Positions 47,644-59,037 are shown, counted from the first letter of the stretch. The stretch is DNA of 64,000 nucleotides from Timema cristinae (GCA_039000515.1 JBCFYV010011172.1:71063941-71127940); one strand, 5' to 3'. Program-made: numbers and translations. The notes: generated by a model from the sequence alone, not told the origin.

Positions 47644-48312
47644 CTGTATTGGCCCATATATAGTATGATGTTTTTCTCCTAAAAATATCCTTCCAAAAAC
47701 TAAACTAGTATTTTATGTGCAATCTAAAAAAAATTCACAGAAAAAAAGGCAAATTCCTACATAGGTATATTTCGTAGCATGCTAGAACTGTACCGGCCAG
47801 CTGGCAGGAATTATCGCACGCTTCTGATAATTAACTCAAAGTCAAAACAAAGAGAGGGATAAAGAGAGGATTTCCGTCCTTTAGTGTCACTCAACTGGTA
47901 ATTCAGTAGGAATTTTTGGTGAAAAAATCTGTGCTTTGTTACTGATATTAAAAATCACACATGGCTGTGTTGAAAATAAAGTGTCTTCAGCATATCAAGT
48001 AAACAAGGGAATAGCAAAAAGCTACAATATGAATTTTAAATTAAGAGCAAGGTGTGACAAATAACGTGCAGACTGCTAAGAAGTTTGGTTTTTCTGAGGC
48101 TAATATATGACTTTAGAACAAATTAAGAAACTCTTTTGACTGCCTGCAAATCAATGAAAGCATTCAGAGTGTCTAATAAAAGTTTTGTTTTTGTTTTTTT
48201 AAACCAAGACCTAGAGGCTTATATGAGACCTTTGATTGCTCATGTAGAGCACCTTAAAAATGTTTAGTGTTGTATTATATGCGAGAATGTACGATATTTG
48301 TATAAATACAGT
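47644..48312 (+). mobile_element. Pogo/Tigger-like element remnant
   Basis: Ends CTGTATTGGCCCATATA and (in reverse) CTGTATTTATACAAATA lie within TA targets. On the plus strand at 48015-48180, YNMNFKLRAR and QTAKKFGFSEANI then KSMKAFRVSNK match the N-terminal helix-turn-helix region of Tigger/CENP-B-like transposases (the ...AARxFxVSExxVRxWRK block). Frameshifts and stops break it, and the rest of the transposase is deleted. Confidence 0.7.
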
Positions 48313-48411
48313 ATATTTATTAGGAAACCATATGCCACAAAATTAAAGTGAAAGTTTTGAATAGTTATGAAAAAAGTGGCATTCTACAGCTTGATACAAT
48401 CAACTTTTTTT

Positions 48412-48655
48412 TAGTCTTTTTACCCATTCAGGTTATACACCTATGTACTAATTACACTAACTTGTTAGGAATGAGGAAGGTTGAATTTAGGGGAAGTGTA
48501 TTCTTATTTGTGTGAAGGGAGAGTGGAAAACTATTTAAGAAATACCACCCTCATTACACCCAACTGGAATTCAAACCCCAATCTCCCTGTCATTGGCAGT
48601 TTAGTCTATTGTGAGAGTGACGCCTTTGACCTTTGGAGCCACCGAAGGCGGCTTA
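48412..48655 (-). repeat. SINE-B copy
   Basis: Minus orientation. Head at about 48570-48655 (GGTGGCTCCAAAGGTCAAAG and GGGGTTTGAATTCC), shared body and eroded tail TTTAGTCTTTTTACCC. Confidence 0.78.
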
Positions 48656-49042
48656 AAATCAATATTGAAAGGAAATTATTAGGGCAGGGTCTACATTTTT
48701 ATCATAAAAATGTAGAGACAAAAGCTCACATTTAAAATACATCACAATAGTTATTGAGGTATTTATTGAATATTCTACTATCGCAAAGCATTATACATAA
48801 TTTGGATGCAATATTTTCATCCTATACTGCCTCATTACAGCAATTTTAAGCAATACATTTGGGGTGTTTGTAGGTATGAACTATTAAATAATGTAAATGT
48901 ATATTCCTGACAAACTATGTATTCTGTTCACTCAACTAATCCCTGAGGAAGTTGTCATGTGTCATTGAAATATTTATTTATCCTTATCTTTTATTTGTGT
49001 TTCATTTTTCTATAATTCTATCTTATTTATTTAATGAGAGAC

Positions 49043-49486
49043 TAGGGGTGTACGAAGTCCACTTTTTTAATTTGAAGTCAACTCGAATCGAACCTATGAA
49101 ATATTATTCTTGAAGTTTAATCATCTTTTGTTGTATGCTTGAAAAAATATTATCTTGTGGTTATTTATATAACTTTAAGCACTAAAATTACTTGGAAAAT
49201 GTTTTATTGCACATTTGTTTGTAATATTTTGTTTTAATCTGATAAATTAAGCTACTATCAGTCTATCACAACTTAAAATTAAATTTCTTCAGATATGTCC
49301 ATGAGAATATTGATTTTTAATGTACATAACAGCTTGGAATGACAATAATTGACCATAAATTGAATATTCTAGCTGTCAATATTTTTATTGGCAATGTTTT
49401 GTAAATGTTGAAAGCAGAATCATTTTTGGAGCAAAGTCAAAGCTGATATTTGTTTTGAAACCAGTTCATAGCTATGCACACCCTTA
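49043..49486. mobile_element. Possible hAT MITE
   Basis: Starts TAGGGGTGTACGAAGTC and ends GCTATGCACACCCTTA, so the ends are TAGGGGTGTACG and (reverse) TAAGGGTGTGCA. Length 444 bp. No matching 8-bp duplication found, so it is old or mis-bounded. Confidence 0.5.
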
Positions 49487-49679
49487 AAATATTCCATTAT
49501 CTCTGATTAGCTATTTGAAAATTCCAAGAATAATTCAAAATTCCAATTTTGAATATTAATTGAGAAAGCTCACCTAGGGAAAGAGGAAAAATGTGGATAA
49601 AAATCCAATGCACAAATATGACATCCTTTTTCTTTCTTCTATCTTGTATTGTAGAAATAGTTAAACACAAATTGATTAA

Positions 49680-49808
49680 TATTTCGGCATTGCTACCTTT
49701 ATTAAACAAAAAGAGAAGAGGGAATACACTTTACACCAACACTGAATTACTCCAATTTTAATTCAAAAAGAAATTGTTAGAACAACATTGTGCTAACTGT
49801 TGTAAGAG
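49680..49808 (-). repeat. Inverted copy of the Penelope terminal repeat
   Basis: The reverse complement of 49698-49808 matches 53411-53522 closely (TCTAACAATTTCTTTTTGAA and AGTGTATTCCCTCTTCT in both). Minus-strand sequence at about 49712-49680 contains AAAGGTAGCAATGCCGAAAT, resembling half of a hammerhead core. Penelope-like elements are known to carry partial terminal repeats in inverted orientation. Confidence 0.65.
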
Positions 49809-49924
49809 TAAAGATAGATTTCTCAACACTTAAGCAATGGTTATCCAATAAAAATATTATATTTAATATATTAGTGGCTCTTCATATGCAAATCTTTACA
49901 TGGTACTATCAGAATAATGCTTTT

Positions 49925-50602
49925 TACATGGCTGCATCACATTGATGATATTTTCATGATGTGAACTCAACTCTGTAGCATCCTTGGACATCTTTCTATA
50001 TAATCTCAATAATTGCAACCCCTTAAATTTCACCCACAATAAATCACAACATGGTCTCACCTCCTGTGATGTGAATCTGCTCCATGGAAACCACCAAATT
50101 CACACCACTGTACATATAAAACCTACCAATCACCAACAATACCTCCCTATTTTAGCAGCCATCCTTGCCACCCAAGCCAAACGAATATGTTCAGAACTCG
50201 TTGATCTCACTGAATATTGTGAACAACTTTACACACCTTTCCAAGGCATAGGCTACACCAAGCCTTCAATAGACAACCAAATCTCCATAGGCAACTATAA
50301 CCCTTCAAAATAGTTGAAGATATCTCTCTCACAACACTATACCATCTTGGTCTACATCAAATAAACACTATCCTTAAAAGTGGTTACAAATTCCTAACCA
50401 GTTTCACCCAGACTAAAAACTGTTTTAGTTCAGCCCCTAGAGTCATTTTCAAACAGAAGAACTGACTACCAAAGGCTCTTGCGGTAAATGTGGAGTCCAC
50501 CTACCAGCAACATTCAACACTAAAGTTACTAAATTATAATACAGAATCCCTGGTCATTACAATTGCAAAACAAATAACTTGGTATATCAACTGCAGTGCA
50601 AG
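49925..50602 (+). pseudogene. Penelope-like element: reverse transcriptase end and start of GIY-YIG domain
   Basis: WLHHIDDIF is the catalytic Y/x-DD motif region. It is followed by DIFLYNLNNCNPLNFTHNKS, VHIKPTNHQQYL, AKRICSELVDLTEYCEQL and a GIGY segment, in the order of the Penelope reverse-transcriptase C-terminus. Further on come PRVIFKQKN, CGKCGVHL, and GHYNCKTNNLVYQLQCK, matching the cysteine-rich start of the GIY-YIG endonuclease. Frame changes and a stop show decay. The 5' part is missing, as is common for these elements. The ORF is cut at 50603 by a SINE and resumes at 52905. Confidence 0.85.
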
Positions 50603-50762
50603 GGTGACCTGGTGGTCTAGGGGTAAGGTGTCGGACTTATGTGCTGGGGGTCCGGGGTTCAATCCTCGGTAGCGGCACAGATTTATCTGATTGTACCAAA
50701 CCCTTCCTTCACCTATGACAAGACATGTATTAATCACAACTTGTGAATGTGAGGAATGCCAG
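50603..50762 (+). repeat. SINE-A, left half (interrupted copy)
   Basis: Head and first body half, ending ...GTGAGGAATGCCAG. Long subfamily (GTATTAATCACAACT insertion). It continues at 52776. Flanking AACTGCAGTGCAA (50590-50602) and AACTGTATTGCAA (about 52905-52917) are its diverged target duplication within Penelope coding sequence. Confidence 0.92.
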
Positions 50763-52775
50763 CAGGGCTATTATGACCATTCAACGCAAAGTTAGTAGCT
50801 ACCGCTAGTTAGCTTCACTTTAGAGGAAAAGATAGCATCTGGGTTATTATGACCACCACACACTTTGTATCGTCAGCTAGTTTTAGCTTCGACTTGGCGT
50901 CTAGCGTTAACGCACAGAATAAAATCAGTTTGCGTCAACAGTTGGCAACACTTTTCCAAAGAATATTACCTTTTAAGAAGTTAGAGGCTATAAATTAGGT
51001 ACATTTATTTCAAGAATGCTGGTGTTCATGACTGAACATTATTCATTTATTTTTATTTTCCCAAACAGCTGATCACAAGTCACATTATTTGCAAGAACGA
51101 TTTAACCTAGCTTAATTTAATAAATCACTTGCATAATTTTGTTTGCTTACGATTTGAAATGAAAGAATACTAGGCCTACATTATTCAATACACATAACAT
51201 ATTGTAGTCAAAAAATCATATGAGCTATGCATTAAATTAGTAATGTCACACAGGGAAATGAATAAATCAGTATGAGAAGTTGGCTAATAAAGAAACCATA
51301 TTTTTGTAAGATTTATGCTTTACGACCCAATGCTTTATTCTTCATATATTAATGTTGATACTGGAACAAGTGTATTTTATTATATTAATTATAAATTATT
51401 TCAACCGTTTATAATGTAGACTTCTCCTTATATTTAGGCCTATTTTAATTTAAAGTAACTTTAATTTATAACTAAAAAATATATGCCTTATAAAACTTTG
51501 TTTCAAAAACAACATTTATCAAACAGTAGATTAATATTTTGTATTTTGGGTTTCATAGTAGGCCTATTTTAAAACCGTCCTCGATTTTGTAAAGCCAAAA
51601 ATTGAACGTTCAAAGATATAGGCCTACAGTAAGGTGTTTTAAATTTTATATTGTTTGATTGAGTTGAGGTTAGATAAAGAAAACTTCCTATCTATACGGT
51701 ACTCCACCTGAACATATATAGGCCGACTTTGTGCTAATTTTATTAATTTACAGTGTTGAAAAGGTTCTCACGTTTGAGATTGAATCAAATATGCTGTGTG
51801 AAGATCTTAGGTAATAAAACTAATTACTTAAAGTTGATGAAAGCGTTAGATTTCCCGAAAATTGTGTTCACACTGAATATTTTCGATAACTTAATGTCAG
51901 TCGTCCTACTAAGTTAACAAATAAAGTGAACGAGAGGGTTGTTTGGATGGCTAAAAATAATAAAATGCATCTTTTACTTAAGGGAATTATTGAGACTTTA
52001 GTTAAGTGATTAAGAATATAAGGATATTATATTTCTTTATAATGAGTTGTTTGCAATTTATTCACTTTATTATAACTAGGTTTAACTACTAATTATTGGT
52101 TTCAGATAACTTTAGTAAACCATTTATGATTAAAAAACCTAGGCCTGAGCCAAACTGCATGCAAATATTAAGCTAGAGCCTATTTAGTTATTTCCATTCT
52201 TGGCTGCAATAGTTCAGAGGTCTACAACTCACTTTAATGTGGATAGTAACTACTACTGTATGTATGATTCAGTTTAAATATGATTATATCATTAGAGTTT
52301 TGTTGAAGCATCTTAAACATATTAGGCCTACGTTTTATTATTTTATCACCTGAATTATCACTGTATGGTGAATAGTAATGCATTTTGATAGTGTGTTGTG
52401 TTTCAAATAAAATACATTCAGTGTATCCCAACTCTTGGCCTACATTATGATATAGGCCTATTTAAAGCTAGATTATGTTAAACACACACAAAAGTTTTGA
52501 GGTAATTATATTGGGCTAATGAGGTGGCAAGTTTAAATAATGTAACACAAAACACGCAATAAATTACAAAAACTAGCAAACATAACCTCGTAACGCAAAC
52601 CAAAGGACAAGTAAAATGTCTGCGCAACTTAGCGTCACGCTACTAGAAAAATATTTGCTCTCGCAAGGACTTTGCTTTTGCAAAGTGGTCGGCCATAATA
52701 ACTTTTGACGCAAAGTCTAGCGTCTCTCTGCTAACGGTCGCAAATTCGTTTTGCGTCGTGGTCATAATAACACTG
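50763..52775. mobile_element. 2.0-kb DNA transposon with CAG ends and 3-bp duplication
   Basis: Inserted in a SINE whose expected sequence is known, so the boundaries are firm: CAGGGCTATTATGACCATTC at left and GTGGTCATAATAACACTG at right, with CAG duplicated (50760-50762 and 52776-52778). The motif TTATTATGACCA occurs at each terminus and again about 75 bp inside each end (about 50838 and 52690). Subterminal regions hold GCGTCTAGCGTTAACGC-like motifs in inverted arrangement. No transposase is recognisable in the 1.8-kb AT-rich interior, which is dotted with TAGGCCTA. A 3-bp duplication with CACTG/CAGTG-type ends resembles CACTA-like elements, but the family is uncertain. Confidence 0.88.
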
Positions 52776-52904
52776 CAGGCCTCCACCGTGGTTCGGATTC
52801 CACGTTAAACTGTAGGTCCTCCATTTCATTTCACAATCACCCTACCATTACACATTAGCGTGTGTATAACCCAAATGGGCAGTAAAACGCGGTGCTAATA
52901 ATAA
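52776..52904 (+). repeat. SINE-A, right half
   Basis: Continues the copy at 50603-50762: GCCTCCACCGTGGTTCGGAT on to AGTAAAACGCGGTGCTAATA. The sequence joins exactly to the left half once the transposon and one CAG are removed. Confidence 0.92.
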
Positions 52905-53000
52905 ACTGTATTGCAAATCGTTTGATGCAGAATATATAGGACTTACTACAGGTTCTCTAAGATAGCAAATCGGCATCATCATAAACTGTCACTGTTTCCA
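52905..53000 (+). pseudogene. Penelope-like element: GIY-YIG endonuclease continuation
   Basis: After one copy of the SINE target duplication the frame reads CKSFDAEYIGLTTGSLR, the YIG motif and following SLR of the Penelope GIY-YIG nuclease, continuing directly from NLVYQLQC at 50600. It then meets a stop and decays. This is direct evidence that the SINE entered a Penelope copy. Confidence 0.82.
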
Positions 53001-53004
53001 GACT

Positions 53005-53335
53005 GTGGATGGTTCAGTTTAGTAAAATGCCTCCATCTTCCACCACTCTTTCTCCTTTACTTTCTTCCATTCTTCTCTTTTCACTTAAACACTTTGTGTT
53101 ATTTGTTCCTCCCATCTATTTCTTGGCCTCCCTAGCGGTCTTTTTCCTACATACTTCATTTTCAACACTTTCTTTGCCATCCTCTCTTTTTTTTCATTCT
53201 CATTACATGCCCATACCATCTCATTCTTGCTTCCTCTACTATCTAATGTACTCCATGTATTCATACTCTCTCCCGGATAACTTCATTCCTAATCTTGTTT
53301 TTCCTTGTGACAGCTAACCTTTTTCCAATCAAGTA
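53005..53335 (-). pseudogene. LINE 3' ORF fragment
   Basis: The minus strand reads KIRNEVIRE, then RMRWYGHVMRMKKKR, and in a shifted frame KVLKMKYVGKRPLGRPRNRW plus EEQI. This is the conserved C-terminal stretch of LINE reverse transcriptases also seen at 38030-38720 in plus orientation. It lies between the Penelope GIY-YIG piece and its terminal repeat. Confidence 0.82.
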
Positions 53336-53410
53336 TTAAATCTTTATATTTAATTTTTATTATTTAAATTGAATAACCACAGCTGAAGCTGTGAGAAATT
53401 TTTCTTTACT

Positions 53411-53537
53411 CCTACAACAGTTGGCACAGTGTTTTTCTAACAATTTCTTTTTGAATTAAAAATGGAGTAATTCGGTGTTTGTGTGAAGTGTATTCCCTCT
53501 TCTATTTATGTTTGATAAAGGCCACAAGTCATACATG
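53411..53537 (+). repeat. Penelope terminal repeat, with hammerhead-like end
   Basis: Partner of the inverted copy at 49698-49808. Ends TTTGATAAAGGCCACAAGTC, where TTGATAA followed by a GGCC-type stem could be a mutated CTGATGA hammerhead core. Penelope-like terminal repeats are known to encode hammerhead motifs. Confidence 0.55.
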
Positions 53538-54029
53538 CTCTTTTATTCTTAAAACTATTAATGTTTCTCTTTTTCACACATTCGTCTCCAACATTTAGCC
53601 ACATCTTACATGGCCTACCCCATCCTTTTTATCCACATACTCTACCTTAATAAATTTCCTTTTGCACTCGATCTACACTAATTTTCTCAACATTTTGGAA
53701 TATTCACACACTCTATTGTTGAATTTTATTTCATACTTTAAACTATATATTGTAGGCAATACATATTCCAACAACGATTATAGCTAAGGTTAAAAATAAT
53801 ATTAAATAATCAGCACACAATCATTTAATATCTGGATAGTGTGTGTGCATTTGTGTTTTATTCAAATAGACATTCTAAATAAATTATTGATCATTTGAGG
53901 AATTTAATATGGATTTGAAGAATGCTTTAGTGGATATTATATATTTAACAATGTTTTCTATGTAAAATAGTTATCAATGCAAAAAAGAGTTTATGTGATT
54001 TTTTTTCTCTAATCATGCTACCTACCTAA
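53538..54029. other. AT-rich stretch before the gap
   Basis: No supported feature. Confidence 0.5.
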
Positions 54030-54129
54030 NNNNNNNNNNNNNNNNNNNNNNNNNNNNNNNNNNNNNNNNNNNNNNNNNNNNNNNNNNNNNNNNNNNNNNN
54101 NNNNNNNNNNNNNNNNNNNNNNNNNNNNN
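54030..54129. other. Assembly gap, exactly 100 N
   Basis: A round 100-N block is the usual placeholder for a gap of unknown size. Sequence on the two sides differs markedly in quality, so true adjacency is unproven. Confidence 0.98.
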
Positions 54130-55194
54130 TTAAATTAAATCAAGAAAACCCACTTGTTGATAAAAATACAAAAAAAATTAAAATTAAATATCCAAATACC
54201 AGTTTCTTAAAATGTTAAAATTCACGGTAAAATTTTAAAACATTCACTGCCAAGACACTGCACCCCCCCAAACGGGTTCCCTGTGCTGTACACACTATAC
54301 AAAAAACACACTTCAAAAAATGAACCCCCAAAAACTCCCTGATCCACCCCCGGATTCACGGGGTTTGGGGAAACCCAAAAAGAAACTGAGGACTCTCTGG
54401 CTTTTGCAGACAGTGAAATATACTAAAGGTAACAGTCATTTGTCTAGAAATCTCCTTTTTTCCAGAATTCCCCAGTTTCGAAAAAAAGTGAACCCAGACT
54501 CTTCTATTCATCCCACTTTTTCCTCCCCCCTTTCCCCTCAAATTTTCCCCCAGCCAAGTGGGACGCAGCTGCAAAACCCGGGCTAAAACAAGGAGGAAGA
54601 TAGAGAAAATAAATAGTGCTTTTGGGGGGTAGACAAAGAAAAATTGGCACTGGTCCCACTGTCAGAAAAAAAAAATCTTGTTAAATTATTTATAAAAATC
54701 CCGGGAAAGGATATTTGAGATTAAAAAGATTAAAAAAATAAAAAGATTCAAAAAAAAAAATTTAATTTTTTTTTTATGGATTTTGGGTTTTAGAGCTCAA
54801 AATTCGCTTTTTGGGGTGGTTCAGTCAAAACAAAATTTATTAACAATTTTAAAGAAAACCCCAAAAACAAAAAAATTTTAACACTTACAGAGTGTATGAA
54901 TGTTTTTGACAATGAAATGCATTAAAAAAAAAAATTTCCCAAAACATATAGTTCTATTTTTATTCTATTAAAATTTCGGTATTTTAAATTATGTTCAAAA
55001 TTTTTTTTCCAAAAGATTAAAATTTTCAAAACACGTAAGTAAAATGAAATTTTTTATTCTTAAAATGGGGGATTTGCCCCAAAAAATTTACAACAAACTA
55101 AATACTACTACACAAACACTACTACAATACTACAACAAACAAACTACAACCCCTACTAATAGTAATAAAATAAAAATAATAATACCTGCTTAAA

Positions 55195-55432
55195 GTGGCT
55201 GCATGGTCAAAAACCCTTGGGTTGTTGGACTAAAATTTCCGAAGACGGGAAGCCCTGGTTTTTGATCCCGGTCGGGGTGACTGAGTTTTTTTCCCCAAAA
55301 CGGTTTTCTCTCTCCCTATGTCAAATGTGGGTGTATTTCCCTAAATTAAGCCTCCCTACCCCCCAAACCCAAATTTGGGTACATGGGTTTAAAATAACCT
55401 GAACAGGTAGTAAAAATTTTCCCCTAAAAATA
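55195..55432 (+). repeat. SINE-B copy, error-rich
   Basis: AAGTGGCTGCATGGTCAAAA head, TTTTTGATCCCGGTCGG B box region, CAAATGTGGGTGTATTTCCC body, ACCTGAACAGGTAGTAAAAA tail with degraded end. Confidence 0.75.
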
Positions 55433-55615
55433 ATAACAATAAACCATAATAATAAAAAAAAGAAAAAAAAAATTTTAAAAAAAAGTTGAGTCGGTATGAA
55501 ATTCCAAATTATTTAAACTTTTCTAATTTCTGTGAAGGGCCATACAAAAAAATATAAGGATTTTTAAAAGGGCCAAAAAGCCTTCCGCCCCCCCCCCCCC
55601 CCCCCCCTTTTTACT

Positions 55616-55646
<31 letters not shown>

Positions 55647-56204
55647 CGTTTGCGTTCAGACTAGTGAAAAAAATCCACAAAAAAAAATCAAACCTTAACT
55701 TTCCTGCGACCATATTTTGTTTTCCATAAAGTTATGAAATTTTCGGTGGATGACACACACAATGGACGGGGAAAAAAATTAAAATAGCCCCTGCCACGAC
55801 ATTATTTATTTACACTTTGAAACAAAGGAAAAATGATGGTTTGGGAAAACTCATTTCCCTTAAGGCAGCAAAAAACAGGGGAAAAATAGCCTGCTCCAAA
55901 AACCCTTTTAATTTTCAAGGAATTAGTGGTCAGTACAAAAAATTTTTTTCCGATTGTCACCAATTATTTTAAACCAAAAATTTTTATTTTAAAATTGGGG
56001 CCAAAAGTGCATAAATAAAAAAAAAAAAGTCAATGTTTAAAAGAATCCACAAATAGGGAAAAAGAAAAAAACCACAATAGCTTTAAACATTTTTTAGGTC
56101 CCGGGTGACCCCTTTTTACCAGTCTACAATCCCTTTTATTTAAGGTTTTTTAAACAAAAATATATATAATTTAATAAAAATATATGTGGTAGGAAAAGGA
56201 TTTA

Positions 56205-56388
56205 AAACATTTTAGAGGTAAAACTACCTGCATTTGCATAGAAGGAGAGTGGGAAAAATGTTTAGGAAAAAACCCCCCTCCCAAAAGACCCGACTGGGGG
56301 TTCAAACCCCCATTTTTCCCCCCCTTGAGCACCCCCAATCTAACAGAAATTGACGTGTTAGACCCCTACGCCCCCTTAAGCAGGTTGG
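56205..56388 (-). repeat. SINE-B copy, 5' two-thirds, error-rich
   Basis: Minus orientation. Body CATTTGCATAGAAGGAGAGT, then GGGGGTTCAAACCCCCAT B box, then CTACGCCCCCTTAAGCAGG at the head end. Tail missing. Confidence 0.6.
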
Positions 56389-57744
56389 GACTTATTTAAA
56401 CCCCCAAAAACTACCCGAGGTGACCCTTATTCTTTGGTTTACCCCTCTCTCTACTTTTTCAAATAGGCAGAAAACCCCATCTACAGACTCTTATCCATAA
56501 GGTGCTTTAAAACTTCGTAAGAAAATCAAAATCCACACTAACAATTACTTTGTATACCAAAATCCTTATCCTTATTCCTTTTTCTTAGCAAACCCATAGG
56601 AATTTTACTTTAACTTTTAAATTTCTAAGGACAAATCGATACGGACCCGCTAAGAGCTATCAATCACAGCAAAGCGGGGGGCATCAAAATGAAAGCACCA
56701 AGGCAAATTTTTGTATAAAATTTAAAAAAACAGCTTTATGTGTTAAATAAATTATTTGGAATTGTAAATTAAATCTACCTTTCAAATTAGGCTATTTTGG
56801 ACATTTTCCCCAAAATATGTTTTTTTTATTTTTCTTTTGTTTTAAATTGGGTTTAAAAAGGGGTTTTCGTCTGCTTTCAGTTGGGGGTATTCTTACACTT
56901 AAACTTTTGAAAATTTCCTTTTTAAGAGTTTAATTGGGTTTTATTCAATTTTTTTATTGTTGGCATAATCAAAAATGGGTTAAAGGATGTGAACTGTGTA
57001 ACGCGAAATTTCCTTAATTTCTAAAGATTAAGGACATAAGGATACAAAGCTTTTGGATTCTGTATATGGGGCTAGAAGGGAGTTTTAAAATTTTTCAGTG
57101 GAAACAAAATTTCTAAGAAAAGTTTAAAACAAATACCATTTTCCGGGTTTTCAACCCCAAAAAATAATCATGTAATTTTTAAATAAATTTTTTTAAAAAA
57201 AACCCTTTAAATTTTGAATATTAAATTAAATTTTTTAAAATTTTTTTCCCTTGGATTGTTAAAAACTTAAAATTTAAAAGTAAATATTTGATATGTCATT
57301 TACAAAAAAATTGATTTCAAAAAAAATTTCAAAGGGGTTTTAAAAATTTTTCAACCCACATCTCTCAGCTAATATTTTTAAGTGCGAATGGGTGAGGGCT
57401 GGGTTAAAAAAATAAACAATAATTTTTGAGTTGCAAGTGGTTTTGGGTCAAGGCTTGGCTCGCCCCTCACCATCCCAAAAGTTTTGAGGCCGAGCTTTTA
57501 ACATTCCTTTTATGTTTTTATTGAAATAACCCAAAATTCACTGGGGCTGCGAACATTTCGACCAAACCCATTTTTTCCAACATAACGACGTTTTGAGGTT
57601 TAGAAATTTTTTGGGTGCTAGCCCGACACAGTTTAACACCCCTTATTATTTGAAAATTAAACCCCAATACTTGTTTTAATAAAACAGTATAAAAACACTG
57701 GGTTAAAAAAAATTTTAAAATTTAATTGGGTAGTGAAGGTCCCC

Positions 57745-57880
57745 GGCCTCCACCGTGGTTCGGATTCCACGTTAAACGTAGGTCCTTCATTTCATCCACA
57801 TCAACCCCACCATTACACATTAGCTAAATGCGTATAACCCGAACCGGGGAGTAAGACCCGGTGCTAATAATAATAATAAA
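57745..57880 (+). repeat. SINE-A 3' half, error-rich
   Basis: CCTCCACCGTGGTTCGGATT to GTAAGACCCGGTGCTAATAA, followed by (TAA)n. Several one-base losses relative to other copies. Confidence 0.85.
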
Positions 57881-58790
57881 GAAAAAATGGAAAAATAAAA
57901 ATAAATAATAAAAATAATAAATAATAGTGAAAAGGGAAACCAAACTGAAAGGATAGTTAGGTTAAACCCACATAAAAAACACACTTTTTCTCTTAAATTT
58001 TTTTTTTAAACAAATTCAACTAATTTCACTTCACACATTGTTTTAAATTTTCGGCGATTTTCCTTTATCATTTGAAGAGAACATTGAAAACACACAAAAA
58101 AGATATGCATTGACCTACATGTTTCTAGAATGATTTAAAATTTAAAACATACTATCACTTATTTTCATTAAGCAAAATGTTTCTACACTCTCTTATTATT
58201 ATTTCCAAGTCGCAGCAATAAAATAAATTAGGCCAAGGGTTTGGAAATGTATAATAAGACAGTGTAAAACACTGTACAATGTGTAAATAATTGATATAAA
58301 GGAAACCCCCTTTAAAAGGGATAGTTATACTGGCGTTAAAATAATTATAAATAAAAAACTAATTTAAAATTAACCATATGAAGATTATTTTTTATTTGGA
58401 ATAGATCACTAGGCTAACCAGGGTTTTTAAATATATTATAAGGGATACCCTCCACACTTACCTTGAACTGGAGTAAAAATTGTCACTCGTAATCCTTAGG
58501 ATATACCTCTTAATTTAAACCATATGTTTAACTAAAACTGAATTTTATTAAGTATTAATAAGTCTCCAATCAAAATTATAGTCCCGGTCCTTGCTATTTA
58601 AAATCAACATTTTATCTTCTAAATTTTGGCTTGCTCATATGTTGGGCACTGGTGACTCATCACTGTTTTAAACAAGTAGTTAACGAGAATAGAAGGCCAC
58701 AAGTTAGACAATTTTTAATCAAAGAACATTTTACAATGGTTGGGTGTTATAGGGTGGGGCTAACTTTACAACTCAATTTTATTTTTTATT

Positions 58791-58934
58791 AAAGACCCGC
58801 GCTTACTATCCGTTCGGGTTATACCACTTACCTAATGTTAATGGTAGGGTGATTTAAATGAAATGGGGGACCTACATTTAACGGGAATCTGAACCACGGG
58901 GGGGCCTGGCTTTCCCACTTTTCACAAGATTGAA
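58791..58934 (-). repeat. SINE-A 3' half, error-rich
   Basis: Minus orientation. GACCCGCGCTTACTATCCGT tail to TTTTCACAAGATTG. 5'-truncated, many small deletions. Confidence 0.82.
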
Positions 58935-59037
58935 CACAAGCTCAATCCTTTGTGAAGCACAACCTCAGGCAGGGACTGGTAACTGATTTGGAACAACTAA
59001 CATATTATCACCAAACCGAAAAAACAAGAAGTTTCTT

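Noticed and set aside
49043..49486. A full hAT call for this element
   Set aside because: The ends look right but no 8-bp duplication is visible, so it is listed only as possible.
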